A stretch of 6,408 nt of DNA from an uncultured Lachnospiraceae bacterium (lineage in GTDB: Bacteria; Bacillota; Clostridia; Lachnospirales; Lachnospiraceae): NCBI GenBank assembly GCA_910579425.1, contig CAJTVL010000146.1, positions 1 through 6,408 on the forward strand, given 5' to 3'. Positions 1 through 6,340 of this stretch are shown here, one piece after another. Both the position numbers and the translations under genes were made by a program. The stretch's first letter is position 1; each line of letters begins with the position of its first letter. The notes below the pieces were generated by a model. That model made no database searches. It was not told the origin of the DNA and worked only from the letters and a program-made list of their open reading frames with translations.

Positions 1-2
1 GC

Positions 3-371
3 TTTTTAGGAACCGGGGAAAGATTTGAGGACGGTTCGCACATACTGTATGTAAACGGCGCTTATCGTGGAGATACACCAATCGGAAAACTCATGCATGA
101 TTTTTCATGTACTAATGCGGCAGATATGTATTATACGACACTGGCAGACAGAGTTCGTTTTTTCAAGGAAAGTAAGGAGGGCATTTTAATCATGTGCAAA
201 GTCATGGAGGATATGAGAAAAGAATCTTTACAAGAGGGCATAAAAGAAGGGGCAATAAATACTGCTAAAAGAATGTTGACAGATGGAATATTGACACTTG
301 AAAAAATTGCGGAATATGCAGGACTTCCTCTTGACGAAGTAAAAAAATTGAAAGCAGAGCGGACAGCATAA
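3..371 (+). CDS. Rpn-family PD-(D/E)XK nuclease / putative transposase, C-terminal part (5' end outside window)
   Basis: The reading frame is open from base 3 to TAA at 369-371, giving 122 residues of a protein that starts outside the window. Motifs such as DGSHILYVNGAYRGDTPIGK, HDFSC and LADRVRFFKE match the downstream half of Rpn (recombination-promoting nuclease)/PD-(D/E)XK family 'transposases', which are abundant in Lachnospiraceae. The end (a charged helix, then LTLEKIAEYAGLPLDEVKKL) is the helix-turn-helix-like tail usual in this family. An internal ATG at 93 (HDFSC) is not a plausible start, because clear family sequence lies upstream. The catalytic PD-(D/E)XK residues would lie in the missing N-terminal part, so activity cannot be judged. 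Family members are thought to be DNA endonucleases that promote RecA-independent recombination; that role is family knowledge. A strong terminator closes the unit 14 bases after the stop. Confidence 0.78.
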   Translation, partial: FLGTGERFEDGSHILYVNGAYRGDTPIGKLMHDFSCTNAADMYYTTLADRVRFFKESKEGILIMCKVMEDMRKESLQEGIKEGAINTAKRMLTDGILTLEKIAEYAGLPLDEVKKLKAERTA

Positions 372-384
372 AACAAAACCGTAG

Positions 385-422
385 GCCGGGAATCTAAAAA
401 CAGGTTCCTGGCTCTATTTTTT
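385..422 (+). terminator. Intrinsic terminator of the Rpn-family gene
   Basis: A 10-bp stem (385-394 with 403-412, including two G-U pairs) encloses an 8-base A-rich loop and is followed directly by TCTATTTTTT. It starts 13 bases after the stop codon. The hairpin and U-tract are the classic Rho-independent form for transcripts coming from the left. Confidence 0.82.
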
Positions 423-432
423 GCCCTGAAAT

Positions 433-682
433 GTAAATTTTCTGATTCCATTCCGCTTCCAGCCTTTGTGTCATATCCTGTTTCTTCATTCCGAAAGGCG
501 TCACGGGTTCGTACCATACGCTTTGAAGGCATAAGGGCGAACCAAAAAGGGAGGTTTTATGGAGACCCTGCGTTCCCTGCCGGATCAGGAAGACTATGAG
601 GATGTTTATGAAAGCATCCGGGAGTGCAGGGCAGAGATATACCATGATGAAAAGTTGAGGACAAAAATATCCTGATCTCAAT
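433..682 (-). pseudogene. Remnant of a second DUF4062 N-terminal domain, interrupted and frameshifted
   Basis: On the minus strand, codons 673-650 read RIFLSSTF. In the same frame, from 517 downward, the sequence reads MVRTRDAFRNE. The intact-looking DUF4062 start of the neighbouring gene (3971 downward) reads RLFLSSTF, three residues, then MVRHRDLFRNE. The two copies share 9 of 11 residues in the second block, often with different synonymous codons, so this is protein-level homology. In another frame (462 downward) LEAEWNQKIY resembles LEKELGQYGIY of the neighbour, which implies a frame change near 480-495. Between the two first motifs there are 132 bases instead of 9, with a TAA at 557-559. 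GGAGG (688-692) lies 5 bases upstream of an ATT codon at 680-682, perhaps a former ATG start. The remnant is a dead fragment of a tandem paralogue whose remainder is gone; homology fades toward 430. Confidence 0.6.
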
Positions 683-3244
683 ATTCTCCTCCGCATACTC
701 CAGCTGTTTCAGGGCTTCGGCGCTCCGTCCGTTTTGGAGATAATATTTTTCCAACGAAAAGGCGATGGCGGCCTTCAGTTCATAATCTTTTCTGTAAAGC
801 ACCCTTTTCCTGTCCAATATCCGGCCTGCCTTCAAAAGAAGCCTCTCCGCACCGGGGCTGCTTTCCCAGTTGGATGGGAAGGTTGCCATAATCAGACGGA
901 TCTCCGCCGTTTCCGGGACAATTTCTTTCTTAGCCTTTAGCAGTCTAAAAGCCTGGGAATAGCATAGGAACGCCGGATGTCTCAGATGCAGCTTTTCCCA
1001 AATCTCGCCCATGCACATGTAAACGGGATAATTCTCCGGGGATACTTCCTGGCGGCTCAGGCTCAATACAGCCATCCCCTCCACTGGCAGGGCTCTCAGC
1101 ACCTTTTTATCCGAACACCATGTCCGTGCCAGGTTATGCAAGGACGTCACCGTATCCGTGCTGTAGAGCCCACCCTTCCCCCAGCGGTGCAAAAGGCTCC
1201 TGAAATGGAAAGCCGCCGCCTTTTTATATTCCCCTTTCATGTCCCAGATACTTCCGATATTATCAAGGGTATTCACGGTATGGGGATTGCCGCCGTCAAA
1301 ATGCTCCCGGAAATAACGCAATGCTTTCCCGTAAAAATACAGCGCCCTTTCAGGGTATTTGGCTTCCTGCATCAACTGTCCGATATTGTTCAGTATGACC
1401 CCCTTAAGCTCCGTCTTATAATCGGGAAACTGCTCTAGGATTTTCAGGGCTTCGGTGTACGCATCATATGCCTTCCGGTATTTTTGCATGCTTTGGGCGG
1501 CAGTTCCTATCTGGTTATAAAGATCCGCAGCCTTCAGCGGGGCCATGCCGCTTCCTTCCAGAATATCCATAGCTTCCCCGTAATGCCTCATGGCTGCCTC
1601 ATACTCCCCCGCACTTTCGTAAGCCGCACCCAGGTTTAACATCGTGTCGATCTGTCTCAAAGGGCTTTCGTTTCCTTCCCTTTGCAGCCGCCTGATTCGT
1701 TTCCCTGCTTTTACCGCTTTCCATGGGCGTCCTGTATCCATATAAAAGAACATACACTTCTCATACCAGAGGATGGCGGCGGGAGTGTCCTTTTTCCCCT
1801 GTTCCTCCAGGAGCCTGCCTGCCTTTTGCAGGGACAGGTATTCTTTTTTCCACTCCCCCATCCGGCGGTGGATCTCACTTTCCGCCAGGCACAGCTTTAA
1901 TCCAAACCGTTCATCCCCCCGTACGGTTTCCCGGATCTGCCTGTATTGTTCCAGGGCCTTTTCAAACCGCCCTGTCCTTGCCAGATAGTAAATATGCATT
2001 ATCCCTACATGGACCAGCTCCGGATGAGCGCTGTTAAAGATTCTTTGCAGCCTGGGGTACAGCCATTGAAACTCCTTTTCATACTCCCTGTTTCTGCCCT
2101 GGTGATAGCAGGCATTCAGACAGGTTATCCTCAGCCGGAGCCTGTTTATGGATTCCTCATAAAAAGGGTTATGATAAGTATGTAAAAGGCCCGTTATCAT
2201 CCGGGAGGCTGATTCATATTCTCCCGCGTCCAGGCACATCCTGCACAGAATATTTTTATAATCACAGATACGGGAAGGGGACTCCTCATTCCTGACCGCT
2301 GCCTGTATGGCTCTTTCAGCGTACTGTCTTGCCTCTCTGTGCCGGAACTGTTTTTCATACAAAACGGCCAGATGGTTGTAGATATTTCCAGCATAGCCCT
2401 GCCCTATTTTTCCCTGCTCCAACAGTGAAAGCATCTCCAAAAGATGCCTTTCGGCATTTTCCAACAGGTCATTGTCAATTTCAAGGTTTATGATTGTAAG
2501 CATACAGGCATGGTTATTTTCCGTAACCTTCCATCCCGACCAGCTTTTCAGATACTCTGGGAAATCCTGCAATTGACGGAGCCGGCTGAAAGCGTATTCC
2601 TCATCATAATACAGGATGCTGTCCACAATCTGGAGATTCCCCATAATTTTTGCCCTCACCCTTTCATCCGGAAGGTACTTGAGCTGGTACAGCAGCTCCC
2701 GCCCTGATACAGGATCCTCCTCCGCATCCTGAAAGCATACCTCCACGATCTGTTTCCTGCACTGATCTGCCTGCTCTTTTTCTATTTTCCAGGTCAGGAA
2801 AACAGCCCTGCGAAGCGCGTCTGACCCAACCAGCATATGCTGCTCGCCTGTGGCCTCCAGGTAAGGATCGATAAAGTTTAAAATATCTTTATCCAAATGC
2901 CCGGCCAGGGAACCAAGCTCCTTTTCCGTCAGCCCATATTCCGTGCAGCACAGGCATAACAGAATCTTTTCAATATAAGCGTCTCTTTCCGGGAACCGCC
3001 TTTTCAGCCTCCGCAAAAAGGCAGCGTATACCTGCGCAAGATCAGGCATCCGTAAATCCTGCCGCATCAAAAGGGAACTGATGGTATCATATTTGGCAGT
3101 GACAATCAGCTCTGAGACAAAAACATAAATATATTCCGGCGTAAATTCCCTTTTCCCCCGGAAAACCCTGCTGCTTCCTATCCGTGCTTTTTCTCCCTGT
3201 TTCCCCTCCGCATAATGTTCCAGATACAGACGCGACATCATCAC
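557..3244 (-). CDS. Longest open piece of the broken gene: TPR-repeat ORF of 895 codons
   Basis: This piece stays open for 895 codons, so automatic annotation may call it a tetratricopeptide-repeat protein. Its first usable start, GTG at 3244, lies directly after the Walker A codons and has no convincing ribosome binding site, so it is probably not an independent gene. Residues ~36-65 (SELIVTAKYDT) look like the end of a STAND NTPase module, and ~78-115 like a winged helix. Helical repeats fill most of the rest. The clearest TPRs are at ~287-317, ~535-565, ~573-605, ~615-645, ~655-685 and ~825-855, each with N-L/I-G...A-x-x-Y-A-L/I spacing. After residue 858 the sequence is no longer TPR: it reads IFLSSTF, then a P/H/C-rich tail antisense to a small plus-strand ORF. 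Soluble, with no signal peptide or membrane helix. Confidence 0.55.
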   Translation of the reverse strand: MMMSRLYLEHYAEGKQGEKARIGSSRVFRGKREFTPEYIYVFVSELIVTAKYDTISSLLMRQDLRMPDLAQVYAAFLRRLKRRFPERDAYIEKILLCLCCTEYGLTEKELGSLAGHLDKDILNFIDPYLEATGEQHMLVGSDALRRAVFLTWKIEKEQADQCRKQIVEVCFQDAEEDPVSGRELLYQLKYLPDERVRAKIMGNLQIVDSILYYDEEYAFSRLRQLQDFPEYLKSWSGWKVTENNHACMLTIINLEIDNDLLENAERHLLEMLSLLEQGKIGQGYAGNIYNHLAVLYEKQFRHREARQYAERAIQAAVRNEESPSRICDYKNILCRMCLDAGEYESASRMITGLLHTYHNPFYEESINRLRLRITCLNACYHQGRNREYEKEFQWLYPRLQRIFNSAHPELVHVGIMHIYYLARTGRFEKALEQYRQIRETVRGDERFGLKLCLAESEIHRRMGEWKKEYLSLQKAGRLLEEQGKKDTPAAILWYEKCMFFYMDTGRPWKAVKAGKRIRRLQREGNESPLRQIDTMLNLGAAYESAGEYEAAMRHYGEAMDILEGSGMAPLKAADLYNQIGTAAQSMQKYRKAYDAYTEALKILEQFPDYKTELKGVILNNIGQLMQEAKYPERALYFYGKALRYFREHFDGGNPHTVNTLDNIGSIWDMKGEYKKAAAFHFRSLLHRWGKGGLYSTDTVTSLHNLARTWCSDKKVLRALPVEGMAVLSLSRQEVSPENYPVYMCMGEIWEKLHLRHPAFLCYSQAFRLLKAKKEIVPETAEIRLIMATFPSNWESSPGAERLLLKAGRILDRKRVLYRKDYELKAAIAFSLEKYYLQNGRSAEALKQLEYAEENIEIRIFLSSTFHHGISLPCTPGCFHKHPHSLPDPAGNAGSP
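559..675 (+). CDS. Small 38-aa ORF or 5' fragment of a gene within the interrupted DUF4062 remnant
   Basis: An ATG at 559 is preceded by AGGGAGG (548-554) with a 4-base spacer, a strong ribosome binding site. The ORF runs 38 codons to TGA at 673-675. The product (METLRSLPDQ at the start, then a helix rich in E, D, R and Y) is acidic and soluble-looking, with no membrane segment, and I do not recognise it. The last codons overlap the minus-strand FLSSTF motif of the DUF4062 remnant, so the natural 3' end may lie elsewhere and this may be only the start of a gene whose rest was lost. No convincing promoter is visible upstream, and the terminator at 385-422 would block read-through from the Rpn gene. 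It may be a chance ORF; the strong ribosome binding site and protein-like composition are the only support. Confidence 0.3.
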   Translation: METLRSLPDQEDYEDVYESIRECRAEIYHDEKLRTKIS

Positions 3245-3968
3245 AGTTTTGCCTGTGCCGGTTTTCCCACAAATACATAAGGTTTTGGGTATTGTCCCCT
3301 TCCAGGTACTTATAGACCTTTCTTATCTGTTTATCTTCCACGTAATACCTGGTCTTCCTGACGGCATACGCGTTCAGCATAGATGGGCTCTCTCCACTGG
3401 CGCCAGCGCCGGATATGCCTCGAATCCACTGTAATGTTTCATGCTGTATATCGCCATAATCCGCACTCTCTCTGTAATCATATCCGGACTTTTTGATCAG
3501 GGAAACAAGTCTTTTCAGCCGCAGCCCTGTGGCATCTTCCCTTTTCTGATAGACATCCTTCAAAAGGAAAAACAGGATACTTTTTTTCCTGAAGCTCATT
3601 GCATAGCAGAATTCCAGCTCCAGCATGCTGGCGTTTTCCTCTATGGACTCTGCCAGCATGGGATAGTCCCTCTTCAGCTTTTCCAGCTCACCGACATCTT
3701 TCAGGAATGACTTGATGGGAGTCCCATACCCGGTGCCCAGAATCCCGACGAATGCGTTGCTTTTGTCTATCGCCTAGAAGCACATCCGCACCACCCTTTG
3801 GGGCGCGGTATCTCTGGAGATCCCCAGTTCAAAATCATAAAGATAAAAATAGATCCCGTACTGCCCAAGCTCCTTTTCCAGCAAGACGCGCAACTCATTC
3901 CGGAAAAGATCCCTGTGCCTTACCATGTTTGGGTCAAATGTTGATGATAAAAACAGCCTTACACTTTT

Positions 3969-3982
3969 CAATGGTTCTCCCT
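3969..3982 (-). promoter_or_regulatory. Ribosome binding site that sets the TTG start of the DUF4062 gene
   Basis: GGGAG within AAAAAGGGAG (core 3977-3982) lies 5 bases upstream of TTG (3971-3969). A more distal TTG at 3998 has no such site and would add nine residues not typical of DUF4062, which usually begins directly with the strand before FLSSTF. Confidence 0.6.
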
Positions 3983-4024
3983 TTTTATCCTGAATCAAAC
4001 CTGTTATATGCCAGCACTCTACTT

Positions 4025-4053
4025 ATTATAGCAAAGAACTTTCCTCATGAAAA
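4025..4053 (-). promoter_or_regulatory. Sigma-A promoter of the DUF4062-TPR gene
   Basis: On the minus strand, TTTTCA (4048-4053) is followed after exactly 17 bases by a perfect TATAAT (4025-4030). Transcription would start near 4018, leaving a leader of about 47 bases before the TTG start at 3971. The promoter has survived although the gene it serves is broken. Confidence 0.68.
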
Positions 4054-4100
4054 TGCTGCCTGCCCTCCGTATACTGCGGCTGTTCAGCATAAAGGTTACT

Positions 4101-4118
4101 ATTCATGGCTTAGCCGAT
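4101..4118 (+). repeat. Left inverted repeat of the IS66-family element
   Basis: The first 18 bases match the reverse complement of 6341-6358 at 14 positions, with only transition differences. It lies downstream of the tnpC stop codon and 47 bases outside the -35 box of the neighbouring DUF4062 gene. Confidence 0.55.
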
Positions 4119-4181
4119 AAAGTTCCCGCAGGCATTGAATGTTGGGCATGGTTAATAGAGGCCGTCTATGTATTTTATTCA

Positions 4182-5876
4182 TCACACTTCCAACCCCATA
4201 TTGAACCGCTCCGTCACCGATTCATATAAATTTCCACCGGATGCTTTGATGGACTGCGTTATGCTTAAGCCATCGCAAAACCTCTCCACCCCATCCTGGC
4301 TACGAAAGCACATCGCCTGGGCCGCTTTCCGTTTAAACTTTCTTGCACATCTTTCCGCAAGGTTATTATACGGCTCCACAGTGGTATCGTTCAGAAACAG
4401 CGTATACCTTTCTTTTTCTTCGGACATCCGTTTATAGAGGTTATACCCATCTTTGAAATATTCACTGGGCGGCTCATATTCATACTCGCCCCTCGCTTTC
4501 TCCATGATCTCATCATACCGCCGTTCTAATCCGGATACTTTTTCTGCCGATTCCTTTCCCCCATCACGGACATCTTTCCAGTGCGAAAGGGCGTCTCTGA
4601 TCCACTCCTTCATCATGACGTTCCACGTCAGGCCTTTCTCGTTTTCTATGCTGCCCATCACATATCTTTTTATGTGTGCCATACATTCCTGGTTTTTGGA
4701 GCCATGCTTTATCAAGGACGCTTCATGGTCACTGACCAGGATTCCCTCATAGAATTCTAAAGGCGAGCCTGCCACTCCTTCATCCCCCTTTTTTGGCCGC
4801 CCCTGATACAATACCGTATCCCCTGCGGCACAGATCATGACAGATGCCTGGCTTCCATTCATCCTGCCAAATGTAAAATCCGCATGCAGCACAGGAGCAC
4901 AAAAGAGCTTCAGAAAAATCTCATCCCTCTCTTCTTTTGTCTGTTCTGAAAATTCTTTAGAGAGATTGCAGATAAGGCCAGTGGACAGATTAAGGTTCCC
5001 GCCGGTGACTTCCTTTATGAAATTCTGCGTCTTCACAATGCTGACGTAACATTCATTGTTCAGCAGATATGTAAATGCTTTTACAGCACCGTCATAAGTC
5101 ACTTCATCTTTTAAGCCTTCCGGAAAAGCGGCATGCACTCTCTGGTCTGTTGTCTGGTTCCTGAATTCCGGTGTGTTGCACTCCACCACTTCAACACCCA
5201 CATGCAGCTTTGCCAGCTGCTTGCGGACCGTATTGCCGGTTTCTTTGAAGTTCGGGCCGTCTTTATATATAGAAGGTGCAGGGATGGCTATCACCTCTGT
5301 TGGTTCCATGCGCTTACGTTCATGATGGATGTGCCCTTTCTGGCCGCCTGGTTTTTTGCCGCTTTTTTCCCTTGCGTTTGGAATGGCTTTGTGGTCAGGG
5401 CTCTGTGAAGATGGTTTTGAGGAATTCGTATAGTCTTTATTGATGCGCGCCGTTAATGCGGCTATTTTCTGTTCCGCGTCATAAAGGGCTGCTTTCAGTT
5501 CATATATTTCATGGTTTTTATCCCGCAGTTCATCGCGCAGCCTGTCCTTGGCGGCGTCTCTTTGACGCTCCACTTCCAGGACGCGGCGCTCAAGGCGTGC
5601 GATCTCTCTGCGCAGGGCAAATTTCCCCGCATTCGCTTCCCTGTAAACATCATCGAAGATCTCAGACCATTTTTCCCTGACGCTGACCGTCTGCGCATGG
5701 GCCCTGCCAAGATCATATTCCAGCTTATGGATCCTGGCATTCTGTTCACGGAAAGTGGCTTTAAACTGTTCCTGCATACGCACATACTTTTCTCCTGATT
5801 CAAAAGCTTTCACTTTCTCTTCTGCCATTTTGAGCCTTATTCTTAATGCGCCTGTATCAAAGGAGCCAATGGACAT
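4182..5876 (-). CDS. tnpC: IS66-family transposase (TnpC-like)
   Basis: DDE transposase of the IS66 family, 564 residues from the preferred start. AGGAGG (5882-5887) sits 5 bases upstream of the ATG at 5876; an ATG at 5897 overlaps the previous gene by 8 bases and would add seven residues. The first ~145 residues are a long charged coiled coil. Then comes the IS66 linker NSSKPSSQSP...KSGKKPGGQKGH (~151-183). The zinc-finger-like CxxC segment usual in IS66 TnpC is not visible. The catalytic core shows HADFT (D333; most relatives have HADET), GILVSDHEASL (D383), CMAHIKR (~398, equivalent of CWAHxRR) and NNLAERCARKFKRKAAQ (E508), so the D-D-E triad is complete. The C-terminal SITQSIKASGGNLYESV matches the usual TAKLNGxNPYxYL region. 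It follows its partner gene by 13 bases and ends with TGA at 4182-4184; no terminator is visible downstream. Confidence 0.92.
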   Translation of the reverse strand: MSIGSFDTGALRIRLKMAEEKVKAFESGEKYVRMQEQFKATFREQNARIHKLEYDLGRAHAQTVSVREKWSEIFDDVYREANAGKFALRREIARLERRVLEVERQRDAAKDRLRDELRDKNHEIYELKAALYDAEQKIAALTARINKDYTNSSKPSSQSPDHKAIPNAREKSGKKPGGQKGHIHHERKRMEPTEVIAIPAPSIYKDGPNFKETGNTVRKQLAKLHVGVEVVECNTPEFRNQTTDQRVHAAFPEGLKDEVTYDGAVKAFTYLLNNECYVSIVKTQNFIKEVTGGNLNLSTGLICNLSKEFSEQTKEERDEIFLKLFCAPVLHADFTFGRMNGSQASVMICAAGDTVLYQGRPKKGDEGVAGSPLEFYEGILVSDHEASLIKHGSKNQECMAHIKRYVMGSIENEKGLTWNVMMKEWIRDALSHWKDVRDGGKESAEKVSGLERRYDEIMEKARGEYEYEPPSEYFKDGYNLYKRMSEEKERYTLFLNDTTVEPYNNLAERCARKFKRKAAQAMCFRSQDGVERFCDGLSITQSIKASGGNLYESVTERFNMGLEV

Positions 5877-5880
5877 AAAA

Positions 5881-5889
5881 GCCTCCTGG
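5881..5889 (-). promoter_or_regulatory. Ribosome binding site that sets the tnpC start
   Basis: CCAGGAGGC lies immediately after the TGA (5890-5892) of the upstream small gene and 5 bases before ATG 5876-5874. This favours the inner start over ATG 5897, which has no comparable site. Translational coupling with the small gene is likely. Confidence 0.65.
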
Positions 5890-6186
5890 TCAATCATTTC
5901 TTAATTCTTTGATCTGTTTCTTTAAGGATTCAATGAGTGTTTCCTGTGCTTCATATTTTTTCAGAAGCTTTTCATACATTTTTTTGTAGTCTGTATCACC
6001 CGGAGCCAGTGTTTTGGTTTTTTTGTTGCGTCCATCTGTTGGAATGATCTCCCCAGTTTCTGGATCAACCCGCCCAATAAGCTTTCTCTTTGCCCGGGTC
6101 ATCTTCTTTTCAGGGTCCCAGTAAGAATGGGACTCATATGCATAAGTGATACCGGAACGCTTGTCGTGCTGTTTAATAATTGCCAT
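5890..6186 (-). CDS. Small coiled-coil accessory protein of the IS66-family element
   Basis: 98 residues, starting at ATG 6186 behind a near-perfect AAAGGAGG. The N-terminal half (KRSGITYAYESHSYWD, KRKLIGRVDPETGEIIP) resembles the N-terminal segment of IS1634/IS4-type Firmicute transposases and of small proteins found before some IS66-type transposases; this is recognition from memory. A basic spacer (~53-63) leads into a coiled coil (~66-98) rich in K, E and L. The gene is first in a two-gene operon and its stop lies 13 bases from the tnpC start. The position suggests it does the job that TnpA/TnpB do in classical IS66, perhaps DNA binding or dimerisation with the coiled-coil N-terminus of TnpC; that is inference. 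No catalytic motif is seen. It does not resemble TnpB (IS66 Orf2). Confidence 0.8.
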   Translation of the reverse strand: MAIIKQHDKRSGITYAYESHSYWDPEKKMTRAKRKLIGRVDPETGEIIPTDGRNKKTKTLAPGDTDYKKMYEKLLKKYEAQETLIESLKKQIKELRND

Positions 6187-6218
6187 TTTCCTCCTCCTTT
6201 CGATATGGTTACGATAAT

Positions 6219-6248
6219 ATTATAACGCATAACCACATAAAATAGGAA
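6219..6248 (-). promoter_or_regulatory. Probable promoter of the IS66-element operon
   Basis: A perfect TATAAT (6219-6224, minus strand) lies about 33 bases upstream of the first ATG. The -35 region is weak: the best candidate, TTCCTA (6243-6248) at 18-base spacing, matches three of six positions. Weak transposase promoters are common. The -10 box lies inside a GGTTA...TAACC inverted repeat (6207-6234), which could act as an operator. Confidence 0.45.
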
Positions 6249-6290
6249 AATGCCAAAAAGCACTGAAAAATTCAATATTTTTTGGCATTT
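6248..6290. repeat. Perfect 12-bp inverted repeat (hairpin) near the right end of the IS
   Basis: AAATGCCAAAAA (6248-6259) and TTTTTGGCATTT (6279-6290) pair perfectly around a 19-base loop that contains a smaller TGAA/TTCA pair. It lies between the right inverted repeat and the operon promoter. The G+C-poor stem and lack of a clean U-tract on either strand make it a weak terminator. It could limit read-in from outside, or be a transposase or regulator site. Confidence 0.6.
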
Positions 6291-6340
6291 ACACGCTCTA
6301 ATTTATATGGTTATGAAAATTCAGAAATTAAAAAATCCTA

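Larger units (their letters stand above)
557..3971 (-). pseudogene. Broken DUF4062 - P-loop (STAND/NACHT-like) NTPase - TPR protein
   Basis: One gene lies in three open pieces. The likely start is TTG at 3971-3969 with GGGAG (3977-3982) 5 bases upstream, so the protein begins LKSVRLFLSSTF, the DUF4062 signature. An in-frame TAG (3774-3776) falls at codon 66, between RMCF and AIDKSNAFVGILGTGYG, where the family is continuous. The same frame continues through LELEFCYAMS to about 3287. There an AAAA tract (T at 3283-3286) shifts the frame; dropping one A gives NTQTLCICGKTGTGKT, restoring Walker A (3268-3245, about residues 235-242). The third piece runs to 557 with a winged-helix-like stretch and a long TPR array. 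No Walker B is visible, and only about 80 residues separate Walker A from the winged-helix part, so the NTPase core is probably deleted internally. Repaired length is about 1,100 residues up to 671; the last 37 codons are fusion with a second DUF4062 remnant. In this family DUF4062 is an N-terminal effector/adaptor-like domain, the NTPase a switch, and TPRs the sensor; a defence role is inference. Confidence 0.85.
6203..6315. repeat. Three copies of an ATRTGGTTAYG motif upstream of the IS operon
   Basis: ATATGGTTACG occurs at 6203-6213 (+), ATGTGGTTATG at 6228-6238 (-) and ATATGGTTATG at 6305-6315 (+). The first two face each other across the -10 box; the third lies beyond the hairpin, near the right inverted repeat. 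Such spacing suits binding sites for the element's own small protein or transposase, but no function is shown by the sequence. Confidence 0.4.

Noticed and set aside
131..532. Minus-strand ORF of 133 codons as a gene
   Set aside because: Most of it is antisense to the Rpn-family gene and runs through that gene's terminator; only its first part (517-485) is meaningful, as a DUF4062 remnant.
977..1438. Plus-strand ORF of 153 codons, and other plus-strand ORFs between 734 and 2707
   Set aside because: They are antisense to the long TPR reading frame, lack good ribosome binding sites and have unnatural compositions.
3283..3286. Programmed frameshift at the A-tract before Walker A
   Set aside because: The required shift is +1, the site has no X-XXY-YYZ slippery heptamer in phase, and an upstream nonsense codon already breaks the gene, so decay is simpler.
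3087..3659. 190-codon minus-strand ORF as an independent gene
   Set aside because: Its first part is the continuation of the DUF4062 domain in the same frame as the piece before the TAG. After about 3287 it reads the Walker A region out of frame and is no longer protein-like.
3774..3776. TAG read as pyrrolysine or otherwise suppressed
   Set aside because: Nothing in the window supports recoding, and a second frame lesion lies downstream.
4837..5798. Plus-strand ORFs antisense to tnpC
   Set aside because: They are shadows of a well-supported transposase frame and show no recognisable family motif.
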